Of a stretch of 64,000 nt of DNA, positions 26,105-34,163 are shown one piece after another (position 1 is the stretch's first letter; each line of letters opens with the position of its first letter). The DNA comes from Enterococcus pallens ATCC BAA-351. Its GTDB lineage: Bacteria > Bacillota > Bacilli > Lactobacillales > Enterococcaceae. The position numbers were made by a program, and so were the translations under genes. The notes beneath the pieces were generated by a model. It did no database searches. It saw only the letters and a program-made list of their open reading frames with translations, and was not told the DNA's origin. The DNA is taken from positions 186,001 through 250,000 of the forward strand of contig NZ_ASWD01000001.1 in NCBI RefSeq assembly GCF_000407485.1. Reading direction: 5' to 3'.

Positions 26105-27034
26105 GTGAAAAAGCTTGTGCTCGGCTTTTTGTTGCTGCTGACCATTTCTGGCTGCAGTGACTCCAATGCTAACCAAACAACCGCTGATGAAAACCAGCAA
26201 ACAATCAAGAATTACGATCGCACGATTCAGATAAATAAAGTCCCGGAAAGTGTAATTACTATGGGTCCTAATACGACAGAGCTCTTTTGTCAACTGGGAT
26301 TGGCAGACAAAGTTATTGGCAACACGTTAAACAACCATAGTCGCGGACCCTTGCCAGAATACAAGGAAGACTATGAAAAAATTCCTGAACTAACCCATGG
26401 CTCAGCGACTCGAGAAGCTGTTTTATCCAGTGGGGCAGATTTCATTTACGGTATTGATTGGGAATTTGGGTCTGAAGGTCTTTCCTTAGATGAATTGTCC
26501 GAAAATGGCATGACTGTTTATCAAAACAGTGCAAAAACAATTGATGAGGTGTATCAGGAAATCACCGATATCGGAACCATCTTTCAAGTAGAAGAGCAAG
26601 CTGAAAGCTTTATTCAAAAGCAAAAAGATCGGCTTCAAACGGTGGCAGATAAGTCACCTAATGAACCAGTTAAGGTTTTGGTGTATGACAGTGGCGACAG
26701 CGGAATCTTCACAGCAAGTGGCAGTAATTATGAGTCTCGTTTGATCGAAGCAGCTGGCGGAATCAATCTATTTGAGGATCAAAAGGAAAAAGATTGGATT
26801 ACTGTTAGTAGCGAAGAAGTTCTTGAACGTCAACCAGAGGTGATCCTGGTTCATGATTATGATCAGCCGTCTCTCGATGAAAAAATTGCAGCAATTAAGG
26901 CTGACCCAGCGCTCTCTCAATTAGAAGCAGTCAAAAAAAACCGGATTGTTTCTATGAGTCTTGAGAATGCATTACCAGGACCACGTTTAGCAGAAACCGT
27001 TGAACTGTTGGCTGAGGGCTTTCAAAAGAAATAA
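26105..27034 (+). CDS. Substrate-binding lipoprotein (BtuF/FepB type), proposed nickel binding
   Basis: This 309-residue protein has a lipoprotein signal peptide with lipobox ISGC (Cys18). The mature part has the helical-backbone type III binding fold: VITMGPNTTELFCQLGLADKVIGNT at the start, RQPEVILVHDY in the C-lobe and a long linking helix. GGAGGAATTTT then GTG is the likely start. It captures substrate outside the membrane for the permease and ATPase. In this operon the likely cargo is nickel or a nickel complex, but cobalamin or iron chelates cannot be excluded. Confidence 0.85.
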   Translation: MKKLVLGFLLLLTISGCSDSNANQTTADENQQTIKNYDRTIQINKVPESVITMGPNTTELFCQLGLADKVIGNTLNNHSRGPLPEYKEDYEKIPELTHGSATREAVLSSGADFIYGIDWEFGSEGLSLDELSENGMTVYQNSAKTIDEVYQEITDIGTIFQVEEQAESFIQKQKDRLQTVADKSPNEPVKVLVYDSGDSGIFTASGSNYESRLIEAAGGINLFEDQKEKDWITVSSEEVLERQPEVILVHDYDQPSLDEKIAAIKADPALSQLEAVKKNRIVSMSLENALPGPRLAETVELLAEGFQKK

Positions 27035-27057
27035 AGCTGAATGCTCAATTTTATTTA

Positions 27058-27095
27058 ATTTTTGAAGAAGCTGCGCGCATAGCTTTTTCAAAAAT
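27058..27095 (+). terminator. Terminator of the urease/ABC operon
   Basis: TTTTTGAA..AGCT and AGCT..TTCAAAAA form a stem around GCGCGCAT. A second hairpin CGAAGCTAGA/TCTAGCTTCG with a following T-rich run lies at 27118-27150. Confidence 0.65.
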
Positions 27096-27135
27096 TACTC
27101 ATCTCTATATGGATACCCGAAGCTAGAAATGCAAT

Positions 27136-27663
27136 CTAGCTTCGTTTCTTTTTGCCTTTTTTCTTCTTTCTCGCTTCGTGATAGGCTCGCACACGATCCA
27201 CTTGAGCTTTTTTCTGATTCACAGGCCTTTGAATTTGTGCATCATTCGTTGCTGACCGGTTGATCACGTTCTCCAGTTCCTTCGACTGTTTTAGTACGGT
27301 ATCGGGGTCTTTTGTGTCCTTATTTGATGGTAATTCATAGATTGCTTCAACAGGTTCTGTTTGGTTTGTCGAAACTTCATCATAATTAATTTGGGTTGCA
27401 AATACATTGTTTGTATCAGCAATAGATGTTTCTGGTAGTTGCTTTGATGCATCAAAAAGTGGCGTATTAATCGTTTCGACAAATTTTGCAGAAACAACTT
27501 TTTGGAATTGCTTAACGCCATTCTTTTCAAATAGATTCAGTTGGGTCATCGCTTCTAATAATGCTCTGATTTCCTCAGGACTTTTATTGGGATCGGGCTC
27601 ATTGTAGCTCCAGCGATGGGGTTTGCCTGCAGCGTCTTCAAATACGACTATTAATTTTAACAT
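27136..27663 (-). CDS. DUF2922 family protein with basic C-terminal tail
   Basis: The protein has 175 residues. Residues 1-70 match DUF2922: MLKLIVVFEDAAGKPHRWSYNEPD...EEIRALLEAMTQLNLFEKNG. A variable acidic/Asn-Thr-rich middle follows, then a strongly basic end (VDRVRAYHEARKKKKGKKKRS) not typical of the short family. The start at 27663 is chosen because AAAGGAG lies just before it; an upstream ATG at 27732 lacks a site. No signal peptide. The Lys tail could bind nucleic acid or acidic lipids. Function unknown. Confidence 0.7.
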   Translation of the reverse strand: MLKLIVVFEDAAGKPHRWSYNEPDPNKSPEEIRALLEAMTQLNLFEKNGVKQFQKVVSAKFVETINTPLFDASKQLPETSIADTNNVFATQINYDEVSTNQTEPVEAIYELPSNKDTKDPDTVLKQSKELENVINRSATNDAQIQRPVNQKKAQVDRVRAYHEARKKKKGKKKRS

Positions 27664-27871
27664 AGTTTTTTTCTCCTTTAGTTTTTTCGTAAGTGTGATT
27701 TTACAGATTTTTGAATAGGTACCGTTATTCATTATCTGAAAGTTCTAGCCTATGAATTTTTGGCTAGAAATGGTTTAGCGGTTCATTCAATCAGCGTGAT
27801 CAGTTTTTTCGAAAACCAATATTCCGGCCGGTGACTAAACGATATACTATAAGAATAAAAAAACAAAATGT

Positions 27872-27981
27872 CAATCTTTCCAAAAACGATACAATGTTTC
27901 CAATTCCAAACACAATAATGCTGATATACTCGCACAGTAAATTTTACCTTTGGAAACATTGAGGGGTATTTGGAAACATTG
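27872..27981. repeat. Symmetric array of four 11-bp repeats
   Basis: CAATCTTTCCA (27872), CAATGTTTCCA (27892), then the inverse TGGAAACATTG (27951) and TGGAAACATTG (27971). Each pair is spaced 20 bp start to start and the pairs face each other around a 48-bp centre. It lies between the DUF2922 and Rpn genes, upstream of a strong promoter for the latter. Confidence 0.8.
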
Positions 27982-28015
27982 CTATTTTCCAAAAATCCCT
28001 CAACCACAGTGTTCA

Positions 28016-28043
28016 TTGCAATTAGGTTTATTATACCTATAAT
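28016..28043 (+). promoter_or_regulatory. Promoter of the Rpn-type gene
   Basis: TTGCAA (28016-28021), 16 bp, TATAAT (28038-28043). It leaves a leader of about 145 nt before the ATG at 28195. Confidence 0.6.
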
Positions 28044-28194
28044 TAAAATAACGAATTTATCTGAAAACTTATTAGTGACAACAATGGGATTTCCCTTTTT
28101 TCGACTATATTCATCAGTTTTGCTTTCTTTTGCGTACCTTTTTATTGAGAAGTCTAAGGGAGAATTTCTCTTGGGAACGAAAGGAAGAGAAGCT

Positions 28195-29079
28195 ATGAGA
28201 AAAATATTGCCTACTAATGATTTGTTGTTTCGCAAGCTGTTTACGTCAGAGGGAAGTGAGCCGCTTTTAAAAGCCTTTATGCAAGATGTATTGTACCGGG
28301 ATTTTTACTATTTAACTCCATTGGAGACTTACCGCTTCGAGGAGTATCGTCAACGGCTGAACCAAAATAAGCTGATGCCTGTGACAAAAATTGGGGTTTT
28401 AGCGACTACCCGAACTGGACGACCTGCGAAGATTGAGCTGCAAGTCCAGGAACAGTTTAAACCGCCTTCTTTGTTGGATTCTCTGGACGAATTATGGTAT
28501 CCCCTTGGTCTAAGGGACGCTATAACTCGTAGAAAAAACAGTTCTGAAGCGATTTACTTAATTAGCCTAGGAAACGACGCATTGTTTGATCGTTTTAGTC
28601 CGGCTGTTCGTTATTTAGGTTTGGTTGATCTGGATACGTATGAACTTGTTGAAGTCGAGGAAGGAGAAGAGCTGTTTACGCTTTGCTATTTTAGTTTGAA
28701 AAACCGCAATCTTCTAAAGAATCGTCCGATTTACTATTGGCAGCAATTTTTTAGAACAGGGGAAGTTGAAGATGGAGCCCCTGAATATTTGAAAGAGGCG
28801 CAAAGGCTAGTTGATTTTTCTAATCTAAGTGAAGAGGAGAAGACGTTAACCCTAGCGATTGAAGATGGCTTACTTGTGAGGAAGGGGAGATTGTCTAATA
28901 AGGAGCAAAAGGCAGAGGAAAAAGGCTATCGTAATGGCAGTGAATTGAGGGCGAGAGAGATTGCCTCCAATTTGTTAGCAAGCGGGCTTTTATTGGAAAA
29001 GGTAGCAGAATACACCGATTTATCTTTAAAAACGGTGAGAGATTTAGCCTTGAAAAGAAGCGATGATTTTAAAAAATAG
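28195..29079 (+). CDS. Rpn/PD-(D/E)XK nuclease family protein (transposase-like)
   Basis: This 294-residue protein opens LPTNDLLFRKLFTSEGSEPLLKAFMQDVL, the Rpn/PDDEXK_2 entry motif (T-D--FK--F). The nuclease core follows: IELQVQEQ supplies the E-x-Q catalytic pattern near residue 84. A C-terminal helical tail (EKGYRNGSELRAREIASNLLASGLLLEKVAEYTDLSLKTVRDL) is the usual HTH-like end. The ATG at 28195 follows GGAAGAGAAG. Rpn proteins promote RecA-independent DNA transfer, and some small Rpn forms act in phage defence. There are no transposon ends, so this is not a simple insertion sequence. Confidence 0.82.
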   Translation: MRKILPTNDLLFRKLFTSEGSEPLLKAFMQDVLYRDFYYLTPLETYRFEEYRQRLNQNKLMPVTKIGVLATTRTGRPAKIELQVQEQFKPPSLLDSLDELWYPLGLRDAITRRKNSSEAIYLISLGNDALFDRFSPAVRYLGLVDLDTYELVEVEEGEELFTLCYFSLKNRNLLKNRPIYYWQQFFRTGEVEDGAPEYLKEAQRLVDFSNLSEEEKTLTLAIEDGLLVRKGRLSNKEQKAEEKGYRNGSELRAREIASNLLASGLLLEKVAEYTDLSLKTVRDLALKRSDDFKK

Positions 29080-29085
29080 TTGAAA

Positions 29086-29122
29086 AATCCTTTAGCAATT
29101 ATGAATCAATCGCTAAAGGATT
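29086..29122. terminator. Bidirectional terminator
   Basis: AATCCTTTAGC / GCTAAAGGATT stem between the convergent Rpn and RpiR genes, A-rich before and T-rich after. Confidence 0.75.
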
Positions 29123-29129
29123 CTATTTC

Positions 29130-29996
29130 TCATTCGTGATCTGCTAACAGACCAGTTTGCATTAGCTGCTGGTTCTCTTTTAAATTGCGCAGGTTTGTTT
29201 CATAGTCTTTAGTATACATGATTGAATATATTGTGTTCAAAACATACTCAAAGGCAGTTTGCGAAGAAAAGGTCGCAATTTTAGCAAAATCATATTCTTC
29301 TTGCATAGTTAGCAGCAAATGTGTGGCAAAAGGGACCATCGGAGAATCAGGATTGCCTGTTAGCAAAATGATCGGGACTCCTTTTTCATGAAGATAGTGC
29401 ATGATTTTGTTATAAGGCTGAACAATTCCGCTATAGGATAGGAAAAAGGCACAATCTTTTTCAGTTATACCCACAGCAGTCCATTCGGTGTCGGCATATT
29501 CCTCAGCCTGAATAGCAAATTTGTTAATTTTAATTAATTTGTTTTGGAAGCTGCGTGCGCGCATTTGTGTGTCTCCTCGAGCATAAAGAAAAATCCGGTC
29601 AGCATTCATCAAGGTATCTACAGAGGCTTTTAGCACGGCTTCGTCTAGTTGAATTAGAGAACGGCGGACGGTACTAATTGTTAGGTCGGCCATTTTTTTA
29701 GCAATTTCTGCGGGTGTATCTAAGTGATGAAAAGGAAAATTAGCATTAACCTCTTCAGCTGAGTGAAGCTGAGCATATACCACTTCTGCAAGTGCATCTT
29801 TGAATTGGCGAAAACCGGAGTATCCCAACTTTTGAGCCAGACGAACAATTGTAGAGTGGGAGGAAAAGGTTTTTTCGGCTAAGTCTTGAATAAAAATAGT
29901 GGGGATATCTGCCAAGTTCCCCAGTATGTATTCTGCAATACGTTTTTCTGCCAGACTAAAGTTTTCTTGTTGCTTCAACCGTTCGATAACAAGCAT
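29130..29996 (-). CDS. RpiR/MurR family transcriptional regulator
   Basis: The protein has 288 residues. The N-terminal HTH_6 domain (residues 1-75) includes LAEKTFSSHSTIVRLAQKLGYSGFRQFKDAL. A C-terminal SIS sugar-phosphate-binding domain (about 120-260) includes IFLYARGDTQMRARSFQNKL and FFLSYSGIVQPYNKIM. The family senses phosphosugars. It is divergent from two Gfo/Idh/MocA genes, with a perfect TGAACA-N3-TGTTCA palindrome between them, so it probably controls that operon and itself. Confidence 0.9.
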   Translation of the reverse strand: MLVIERLKQQENFSLAEKRIAEYILGNLADIPTIFIQDLAEKTFSSHSTIVRLAQKLGYSGFRQFKDALAEVVYAQLHSAEEVNANFPFHHLDTPAEIAKKMADLTISTVRRSLIQLDEAVLKASVDTLMNADRIFLYARGDTQMRARSFQNKLIKINKFAIQAEEYADTEWTAVGITEKDCAFFLSYSGIVQPYNKIMHYLHEKGVPIILLTGNPDSPMVPFATHLLLTMQEEYDFAKIATFSSQTAFEYVLNTIYSIMYTKDYETNLRNLKENQQLMQTGLLADHE

Positions 29997-30026
29997 GAGA
30001 CAAATTCCTTTCTAGTGGGTTCTTCG

Positions 30027-30041
30027 TGAACATCATGTTCA
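30027..30041. promoter_or_regulatory. Candidate RpiR operator
   Basis: TGAACA-TCA-TGTTCA is a perfect palindrome. A second TGAACATCA copy of the left half lies at 30069-30077, 42 bp downstream (four helical turns). Confidence 0.5.
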
Positions 30042-30160
30042 TTGTTTAGCTCTAGATAGACAAAAGTGTGAACATCAGTTGCTAAGTCGTGCCTTTAAAT
30101 GTAATTGTTTTGAGAAGTAGTTATAATTAGTTTATCAATAAAAGAAAGAGGACTGATAAC

Positions 30161-31186
30161 TTGTTAACTATTGCATATTTAGGTAATGGAAAAAGTACGA
30201 ACCGTTACCACTTACCATTTTCTACCAAGCTAGGAGACAAAATCAACGTAAAAACTATTTTTTCTCCTTCTGGACGTCAAGCTTGGACACCCCTTGATGG
30301 CACTCATTATACCACTGATTTAGATGATATCTTGACAGACGAAGAAATTCAACTAGTGGTTATTACAACACCAGTAAAATTTCATTATGAGTATGCGAAA
30401 AAGACTTTAAATGCTGGGAAGAATGTTTTATTGGAAAAGCCTTTTACCGAAACTTCAGATGAAGCTAAGGAGCTGTTTGCTTTAGCCAAAGAAAAAGAAC
30501 TGTTCTTGCAATGCTATCAAAATCGGCGATTCGATTCAGATTTCTTAACGGTTCAAAAAGTGATTGAAAGCGGTAAGCTGGGAGATTTACTTGAAGTGGA
30601 AATGCATTATGATTATTTTCGTCCAGAGATACCTGAGAGCGCAGAACATTTTTCACGAGAGGACAGTTATTTGTACGGTCATGGCTGTCACACGATTGAT
30701 CAAGTTCTAAGCTATTTTGGCGAACCGGATCATATTCATTACGATGTACGTCAGTTGTTAGGTGACGATCGGATGAACGATTACTTTGATTTAGACTTTT
30801 ACTACGGCAAGCTGAAAGTATCGGTAAAATCCAGCTATTTCCGTTTAAAGGAACGCCCAAGTTTTGTGATTTATGGTAAAAAAGGATCCTTTGTGAAGCA
30901 AACCAAAGATCGCCAGGAAGAGCATTTGAAAGTATTTTATATGCCAGATCATGCAGACTTCGGGATTGATCTTCCTGAACATTATGGTGTGTTAACCTAT
31001 TTGGATAATGAAAAGAATTATCACGAAGAAAAAGTTGTCTCAGAAGTAGGGGATTACAGCCGGATTTATGAAGGTGTTTATCAGGCGATTATTCATGGCA
31101 AGGAAAAAATTGTGAAGGATGAAGAAACTATTCTGCAAATGGAAATTTTAGAAACAGGAATTGCTAAAATGCTGGCAGACCACTAG
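30161..31186 (+). CDS. Gfo/Idh/MocA family oxidoreductase
   Basis: The protein has 341 residues. The N-terminal Rossmann fold has a variant dinucleotide motif (IAYLGNGKSTNRYH, lacking the usual GxGxxG). The conserved EKP lies near residue 94 (NVLLEKPFTETSDEAKEL), and the catalytic HxxD-type motif YGHGCHTIDQVLSYFG near 171. It starts at TTG behind AAAGAGGA. The family oxidises or reduces sugar-like substrates with NAD(P). It pairs with a second member 11 bp downstream, so the two probably act in one pathway, perhaps an oxidation-reduction pair. Substrate unknown. Confidence 0.85.
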   Translation: MLTIAYLGNGKSTNRYHLPFSTKLGDKINVKTIFSPSGRQAWTPLDGTHYTTDLDDILTDEEIQLVVITTPVKFHYEYAKKTLNAGKNVLLEKPFTETSDEAKELFALAKEKELFLQCYQNRRFDSDFLTVQKVIESGKLGDLLEVEMHYDYFRPEIPESAEHFSREDSYLYGHGCHTIDQVLSYFGEPDHIHYDVRQLLGDDRMNDYFDLDFYYGKLKVSVKSSYFRLKERPSFVIYGKKGSFVKQTKDRQEEHLKVFYMPDHADFGIDLPEHYGVLTYLDNEKNYHEEKVVSEVGDYSRIYEGVYQAIIHGKEKIVKDEETILQMEILETGIAKMLADH

Positions 31187-31197
31187 GAGGAAAAGAG

Positions 31198-32154
31198 ATG
31201 AAATTAGGAATCGCTGGGGCAGGTATGATCGTAAAGGATTTCTTGACTATTACGCCTGATCTGCCGCAAATTGAACTTTCGGCAATTTTGTCTTCAGAAC
31301 GCAGCTTAGCTAAAACGAAAGAACTGCAGGCTGAGTATGGGATTGGTGCAGTTTTTACTGACTATCAGGATTTTTTACGAGCGGGGGATTTTGATACCGT
31401 TTATGTGGCATTGCCTAATCATCTACATTTTCAATATGCTTATGATGCGTTGGATGCGGGCAAGCATGTCATTTGTGAAAAGCCCTTTACTTTGCATTTG
31501 CACGAGCTAGAGACTTTGCACAATTTAGCTAAGAAAAAAGACTTACTACTATTTGAGGCAATTACCAATCAATACTTAGGTAATTTTCGGCGAATGCAGG
31601 ATTTTATTGAAAAGATTGCTCCTATTCATATGGTTTCCTGCAACTATTCACAATATTCTTCTCGTTATGACGCTTTCAAGCAAGGGGAGCTTCCCTTGGC
31701 CTTCGATCCAGCTGCTGGTGGTGGCGCCTTAATGGATATAAATATTTATAATTTGCATCTTGTAGTGGGGTTATTAGGGACTCCGCGAATCGCAAGGTAT
31801 TTTCCTAATTATCAGCGAGCAGTGGATACGTCTGGAGTAATCGTGATGGACTATGGACAGGCCAAAGCAGTTTGTGTAGGCTCAAAGGATATGGATGGCG
31901 AAAGCTACGTTCGAATTCAAGGAGAAAACGGGGAGTTGATGATTAATGGCCCAACCAATTCTCTGCCTTTAGGGTCAGTAAAACTGAGCAACGGCGAACA
32001 GCACGTTCTAAAACAGAATGTCCATCCTCATCGAATGTATGAGGAATTCCAGCGGTTTGCTAAAGCAATTGATCAGCATGATGTGGTATTTGCCAATCAG
32101 CAGATGCGTCATAGTCTGGAAGTAATGAGTGTGCTGGAAAAAGCCAGAATTTAA
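31198..32154 (+). CDS. Gfo/Idh/MocA family oxidoreductase
   Basis: The protein has 318 residues. N-terminal nucleotide-binding motif is GIAGAGMIVKDFL, EKP lies in HVICEKPFTLHLHELE near residue 94, and FDPAAGGGALMDINIYNLHLVVGL is the GGG-D--N--L substrate-site motif near 162-185. An AGGAGG site lies after the first gene. Its sequence differs clearly from the first member, so they are not recent duplicates. The operon has no sugar transporter beside it. Confidence 0.87.
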   Translation: MKLGIAGAGMIVKDFLTITPDLPQIELSAILSSERSLAKTKELQAEYGIGAVFTDYQDFLRAGDFDTVYVALPNHLHFQYAYDALDAGKHVICEKPFTLHLHELETLHNLAKKKDLLLFEAITNQYLGNFRRMQDFIEKIAPIHMVSCNYSQYSSRYDAFKQGELPLAFDPAAGGGALMDINIYNLHLVVGLLGTPRIARYFPNYQRAVDTSGVIVMDYGQAKAVCVGSKDMDGESYVRIQGENGELMINGPTNSLPLGSVKLSNGEQHVLKQNVHPHRMYEEFQRFAKAIDQHDVVFANQQMRHSLEVMSVLEKARI

Positions 32155-32164
32155 TTATCGAGGC

Positions 32165-32251
32165 AAAAAAGGAAGGGATTGCAGCGGATTCTCCATTGTT
32201 AGTCTAAGAAAACTTACACTTGGGAAATCGTCGCAATCCATTCCTTTTTTC
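32165..32251. terminator. Long bidirectional terminator
   Basis: AAAAAAGGAAGGGATTGCAG pairs with the downstream CGCAATCCATTCCTTTTTT arm around a loop of about 45 nt. It separates convergent operons. Confidence 0.7.
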
Positions 32252-32283
32252 ATTGAAGTCAAAATTTAAGCATCAATCATATT

Positions 32284-32442
32284 CTATTCATTATAGATAC
32301 TCACAACATTAAACCAACGACGCTCATGTTGGGCATAACGGTTTAAAGAAAATCCGGATAAAGTAAAACCAATGATAGAGATAATCAATCCAAAGAGCAT
32401 CAGCCAGCTGGCGATTTTAGGAATTAAATATTTTGATCTCAT
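32284..32442 (-). pseudogene. 52-residue membrane stub, likely truncated DUF4097-type protein
   Basis: A 52-codon ORF starts by ATGA overlap with the HAAS gene stop (MRSKYLIPKIASWLMLFG...). It has one membrane segment (LMLFGLIISIIGFTLSGF) and ends FNVVSIYNE. PadR-HAAS operons normally continue with a DUF4097 protein that begins with just such a membrane segment and GF-FNR-type stretch, but here the beta-helix part is absent. Either it is the remnant of that gene or a functional small membrane protein. It is too short for most gene finders. Confidence 0.6.
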
Positions 32443-33032
32443 ACGCTTACCACCTTTCTTTGGAATACGGATTGACGAATTTTGCGGGTCATCCAGCGGT
32501 GACCATTGATGAAGAAGGCACTACATTTGTAAGTTGCCCAAAGGAAGAACATTCCTATTCCAAAGAGCAGCATACCCACACCTAGCTGAGTTACGCCGAT
32601 GAAGAAAACATTCATGATTGCCAATGGACTAGTCAACGTAGCGATTAAACCACCTAACAAAAGTCCGCCTCCCAAACATGCAAAGGTGAAGGGGATACAC
32701 CAGATCACAATATAAAAGCTTAGTACCACACAGAATGCGGCAAGAGCCAGACTACCCCAAAGTGGAAATCCTAAAATCAATAACAATAAAATTAGAGGAC
32801 TAAAGCGTTTAGGCACTTTGATTTCCTGTGGAATACCTGCGGCCTCGTAAGCCAAGGCTTGTGGATCGCCCATTTTCGCGACTGCTTCTTCTTCAGTATA
32901 CCCATCTTCAATTAAATCCATAATCATTTCGTCGTAATACTCGATTAGCCGTTGTACTTCACTTGGACGTACCTCATAGGCTAGATAATTGCTCAATTCC
33001 TTAATAAATTCAACTCGCTGCATTTTTGACAC
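32439..33032 (-). CDS. HAAS/DUF1700 membrane protein
   Basis: The protein has 197 residues. An N-terminal cytosolic HAAS domain (residues 1-60: FIKELSNYLAYEVRPSEVQRLIEYYDEMIMDLIEDGYTEEEAVAKMGDPQALA pattern) is followed by a Pro-rich hinge and three to four membrane segments. The family is encoded next to PadR regulators and is thought to relay or modulate envelope stress signals. The start overlaps the end of the padR gene (23 bp), and the stop overlaps the stub gene. Confidence 0.88.
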   Translation of the reverse strand: MSKMQRVEFIKELSNYLAYEVRPSEVQRLIEYYDEMIMDLIEDGYTEEEAVAKMGDPQALAYEAAGIPQEIKVPKRFSPLILLLLILGFPLWGSLALAAFCVVLSFYIVIWCIPFTFACLGGGLLLGGLIATLTSPLAIMNVFFIGVTQLGVGMLLFGIGMFFLWATYKCSAFFINGHRWMTRKIRQSVFQRKVVSV

Positions 33033-33333
33033 TTCCTTTAATGTATTGGTGGATAGCTTCTACCTGTTTCCAATCGTTTAAAAACTGTTGGATACTGTTT
33101 TGTCCTTCATCAGTCAGCTGGTAGTATTTTCGCAGCCGGCCATTGTGAATTTTCGAGTAGGTAGTTACTCGCTTACTCGTTTCTAAACGCTTCAAAATCG
33201 GATAGAGGGTGGATTCAGTAATCTCAATTTGGTGATTGATCTGCTTGACAATTTCATAGCCGTAAGAGTCTTGATGAGCTAGTGCAGCCAAAACACAGTA
33301 TTCAATCAGCCCTTTTTTTAATTGGCTATTCAT
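33010..33333 (-). CDS. PadR family transcriptional regulator
   Basis: This 107-residue regulator has a winged helix, LKKGLIEYCVLAALAHQDSYGYEIVKQI...ITESTLYPILKRLETSKRVTTY, and the C-terminal dimer helix typical of small PadR (PadR-s1) proteins. The start at 33333 is chosen because AAAGGTG lies 6 bp before it; further upstream ATG codons are too close to or before that site. A 10-bp inverted repeat directly upstream is the probable autoregulatory operator. Confidence 0.92.
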   Translation of the reverse strand: MNSQLKKGLIEYCVLAALAHQDSYGYEIVKQINHQIEITESTLYPILKRLETSKRVTTYSKIHNGRLRKYYQLTDEGQNSIQQFLNDWKQVEAIHQYIKGSVKNAAS

Positions 33334-33352
33334 GTGCATCACCTTTCTATAC

Positions 33353-33379
33353 CTTATACTATACATGACATAGTATAAG
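33353..33379. promoter_or_regulatory. PadR operator candidate
   Basis: CTTATACTAT-N7-ATAGTATAAG is a perfect 10-bp inverted repeat 20 bp upstream of the padR start. It contains the ATACTAT/ATAGTAT core common to PadR sites. Confidence 0.65.
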
Positions 33380-33501
33380 CCGACTATAGGACTAAAGTCC
33401 GATTATTAGAAAACGCTGAAAGAAGTGAGCGTGTCGTATAATTATTTAGTACTAAGAGTCTTTTTTGATAATCTATGTAGTCAGTGCATATCTTTCCAAA
33501 T

Positions 33502-33531
33502 AAAAAAGCTGTGACCTTGAAGTCACAGCAG
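33502..33531 (-). terminator. Terminator of the prolyl-tRNA editing gene
   Basis: On the minus strand GCTGTGACTTCAAGGTCACAGC is followed by TTTTTTA. Confidence 0.85.
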
Positions 33532-33541
33532 TACTTGCGAA

Positions 33542-34030
33542 TTAAATTTGTGTAACGTGAACCTGGTTGCCACGCTCTTTAATGATAGCAATCAAGTCTT
33601 CTGTTTTTACCCAAACAGTTGCCGTATTGTCATTAGGATGTACACCGATCAGACCTGGTTCCTTTAAGAAATCTTCATCAATAAAGAATTGAACCATACA
33701 ATCGGAATCATTTAACATGCCAAAAGGCGACACTGCTCCTGGAATTAAGCCCATTACATTCATCAGATCAGTTTCTGAAGCAAAAGATAGTCGACGGGTT
33801 CCATTTTTCGCTCGAAATTCTTTTAGATCCACGCGCTTATTTCCTTGAACGCTAATAATATAAAAGTTTTTTTTCTTATCATCACGAACAAAAAGATTTT
33901 TAGCATCCGCTTCTGGATAAGGTAAATCAACTTCGCTAAGCTCTTCCATATTGTAAACAGCTTTATGCTCAGTAATCTCATGCCAAAAGTCTTTTTCATT
34001 TAAAAAATTGAAAATTTCTTCCTTATTCAT
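33542..34030 (-). CDS. YbaK/ProX-type prolyl-tRNA editing protein
   Basis: This 162-residue stand-alone editing domain has the family blocks LPYPEADAKNLFVRDDKKKNFYIISVQGNKRVDLK near 36-70 and the Gly-Pro-like loop GLIPGAVSPFGMLND near 95-108, plus GVHPNDNTATVWV. Members of the PrdX/ProXp group deacylate Ala- or Cys-tRNA(Pro). Its length matches PrdX. AAGGGG precedes the ATG. It is monocistronic. Confidence 0.85.
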   Translation of the reverse strand: MNKEEIFNFLNEKDFWHEITEHKAVYNMEELSEVDLPYPEADAKNLFVRDDKKKNFYIISVQGNKRVDLKEFRAKNGTRRLSFASETDLMNVMGLIPGAVSPFGMLNDSDCMVQFFIDEDFLKEPGLIGVHPNDNTATVWVKTEDLIAIIKERGNQVHVTQI

Positions 34031-34163
34031 AAAAAATCCCCTTTACAACCTTCATGTTTGTTAAATTATATCATAATGATAAGCGGGGATAAATGAACTG
34101 ATCAAAAATTATTTACTCTTACCAAAGAAGTTGCTGCTGTCAGACTACTCTTTAAAGCCTCAT

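Noticed and set aside
27970-28194. N-terminal extension of the Rpn-type protein from an upstream ATG
   Set aside because: The extension includes the mapped promoter TTGCAA-16-TATAAT and lacks a ribosome binding site; family members begin at the later start.
27783-28235. A 150-codon minus-strand frame across the repeat array
   Set aside because: It spans the repeats and the Rpn promoter and start, has no ribosome binding site, and its translation shows no family pattern.
28195-29079. Rpn-type gene as part of an insertion sequence
   Set aside because: No terminal inverted repeats or target-site duplications bracket the gene; the inverted 11-mers all lie on one side of it.
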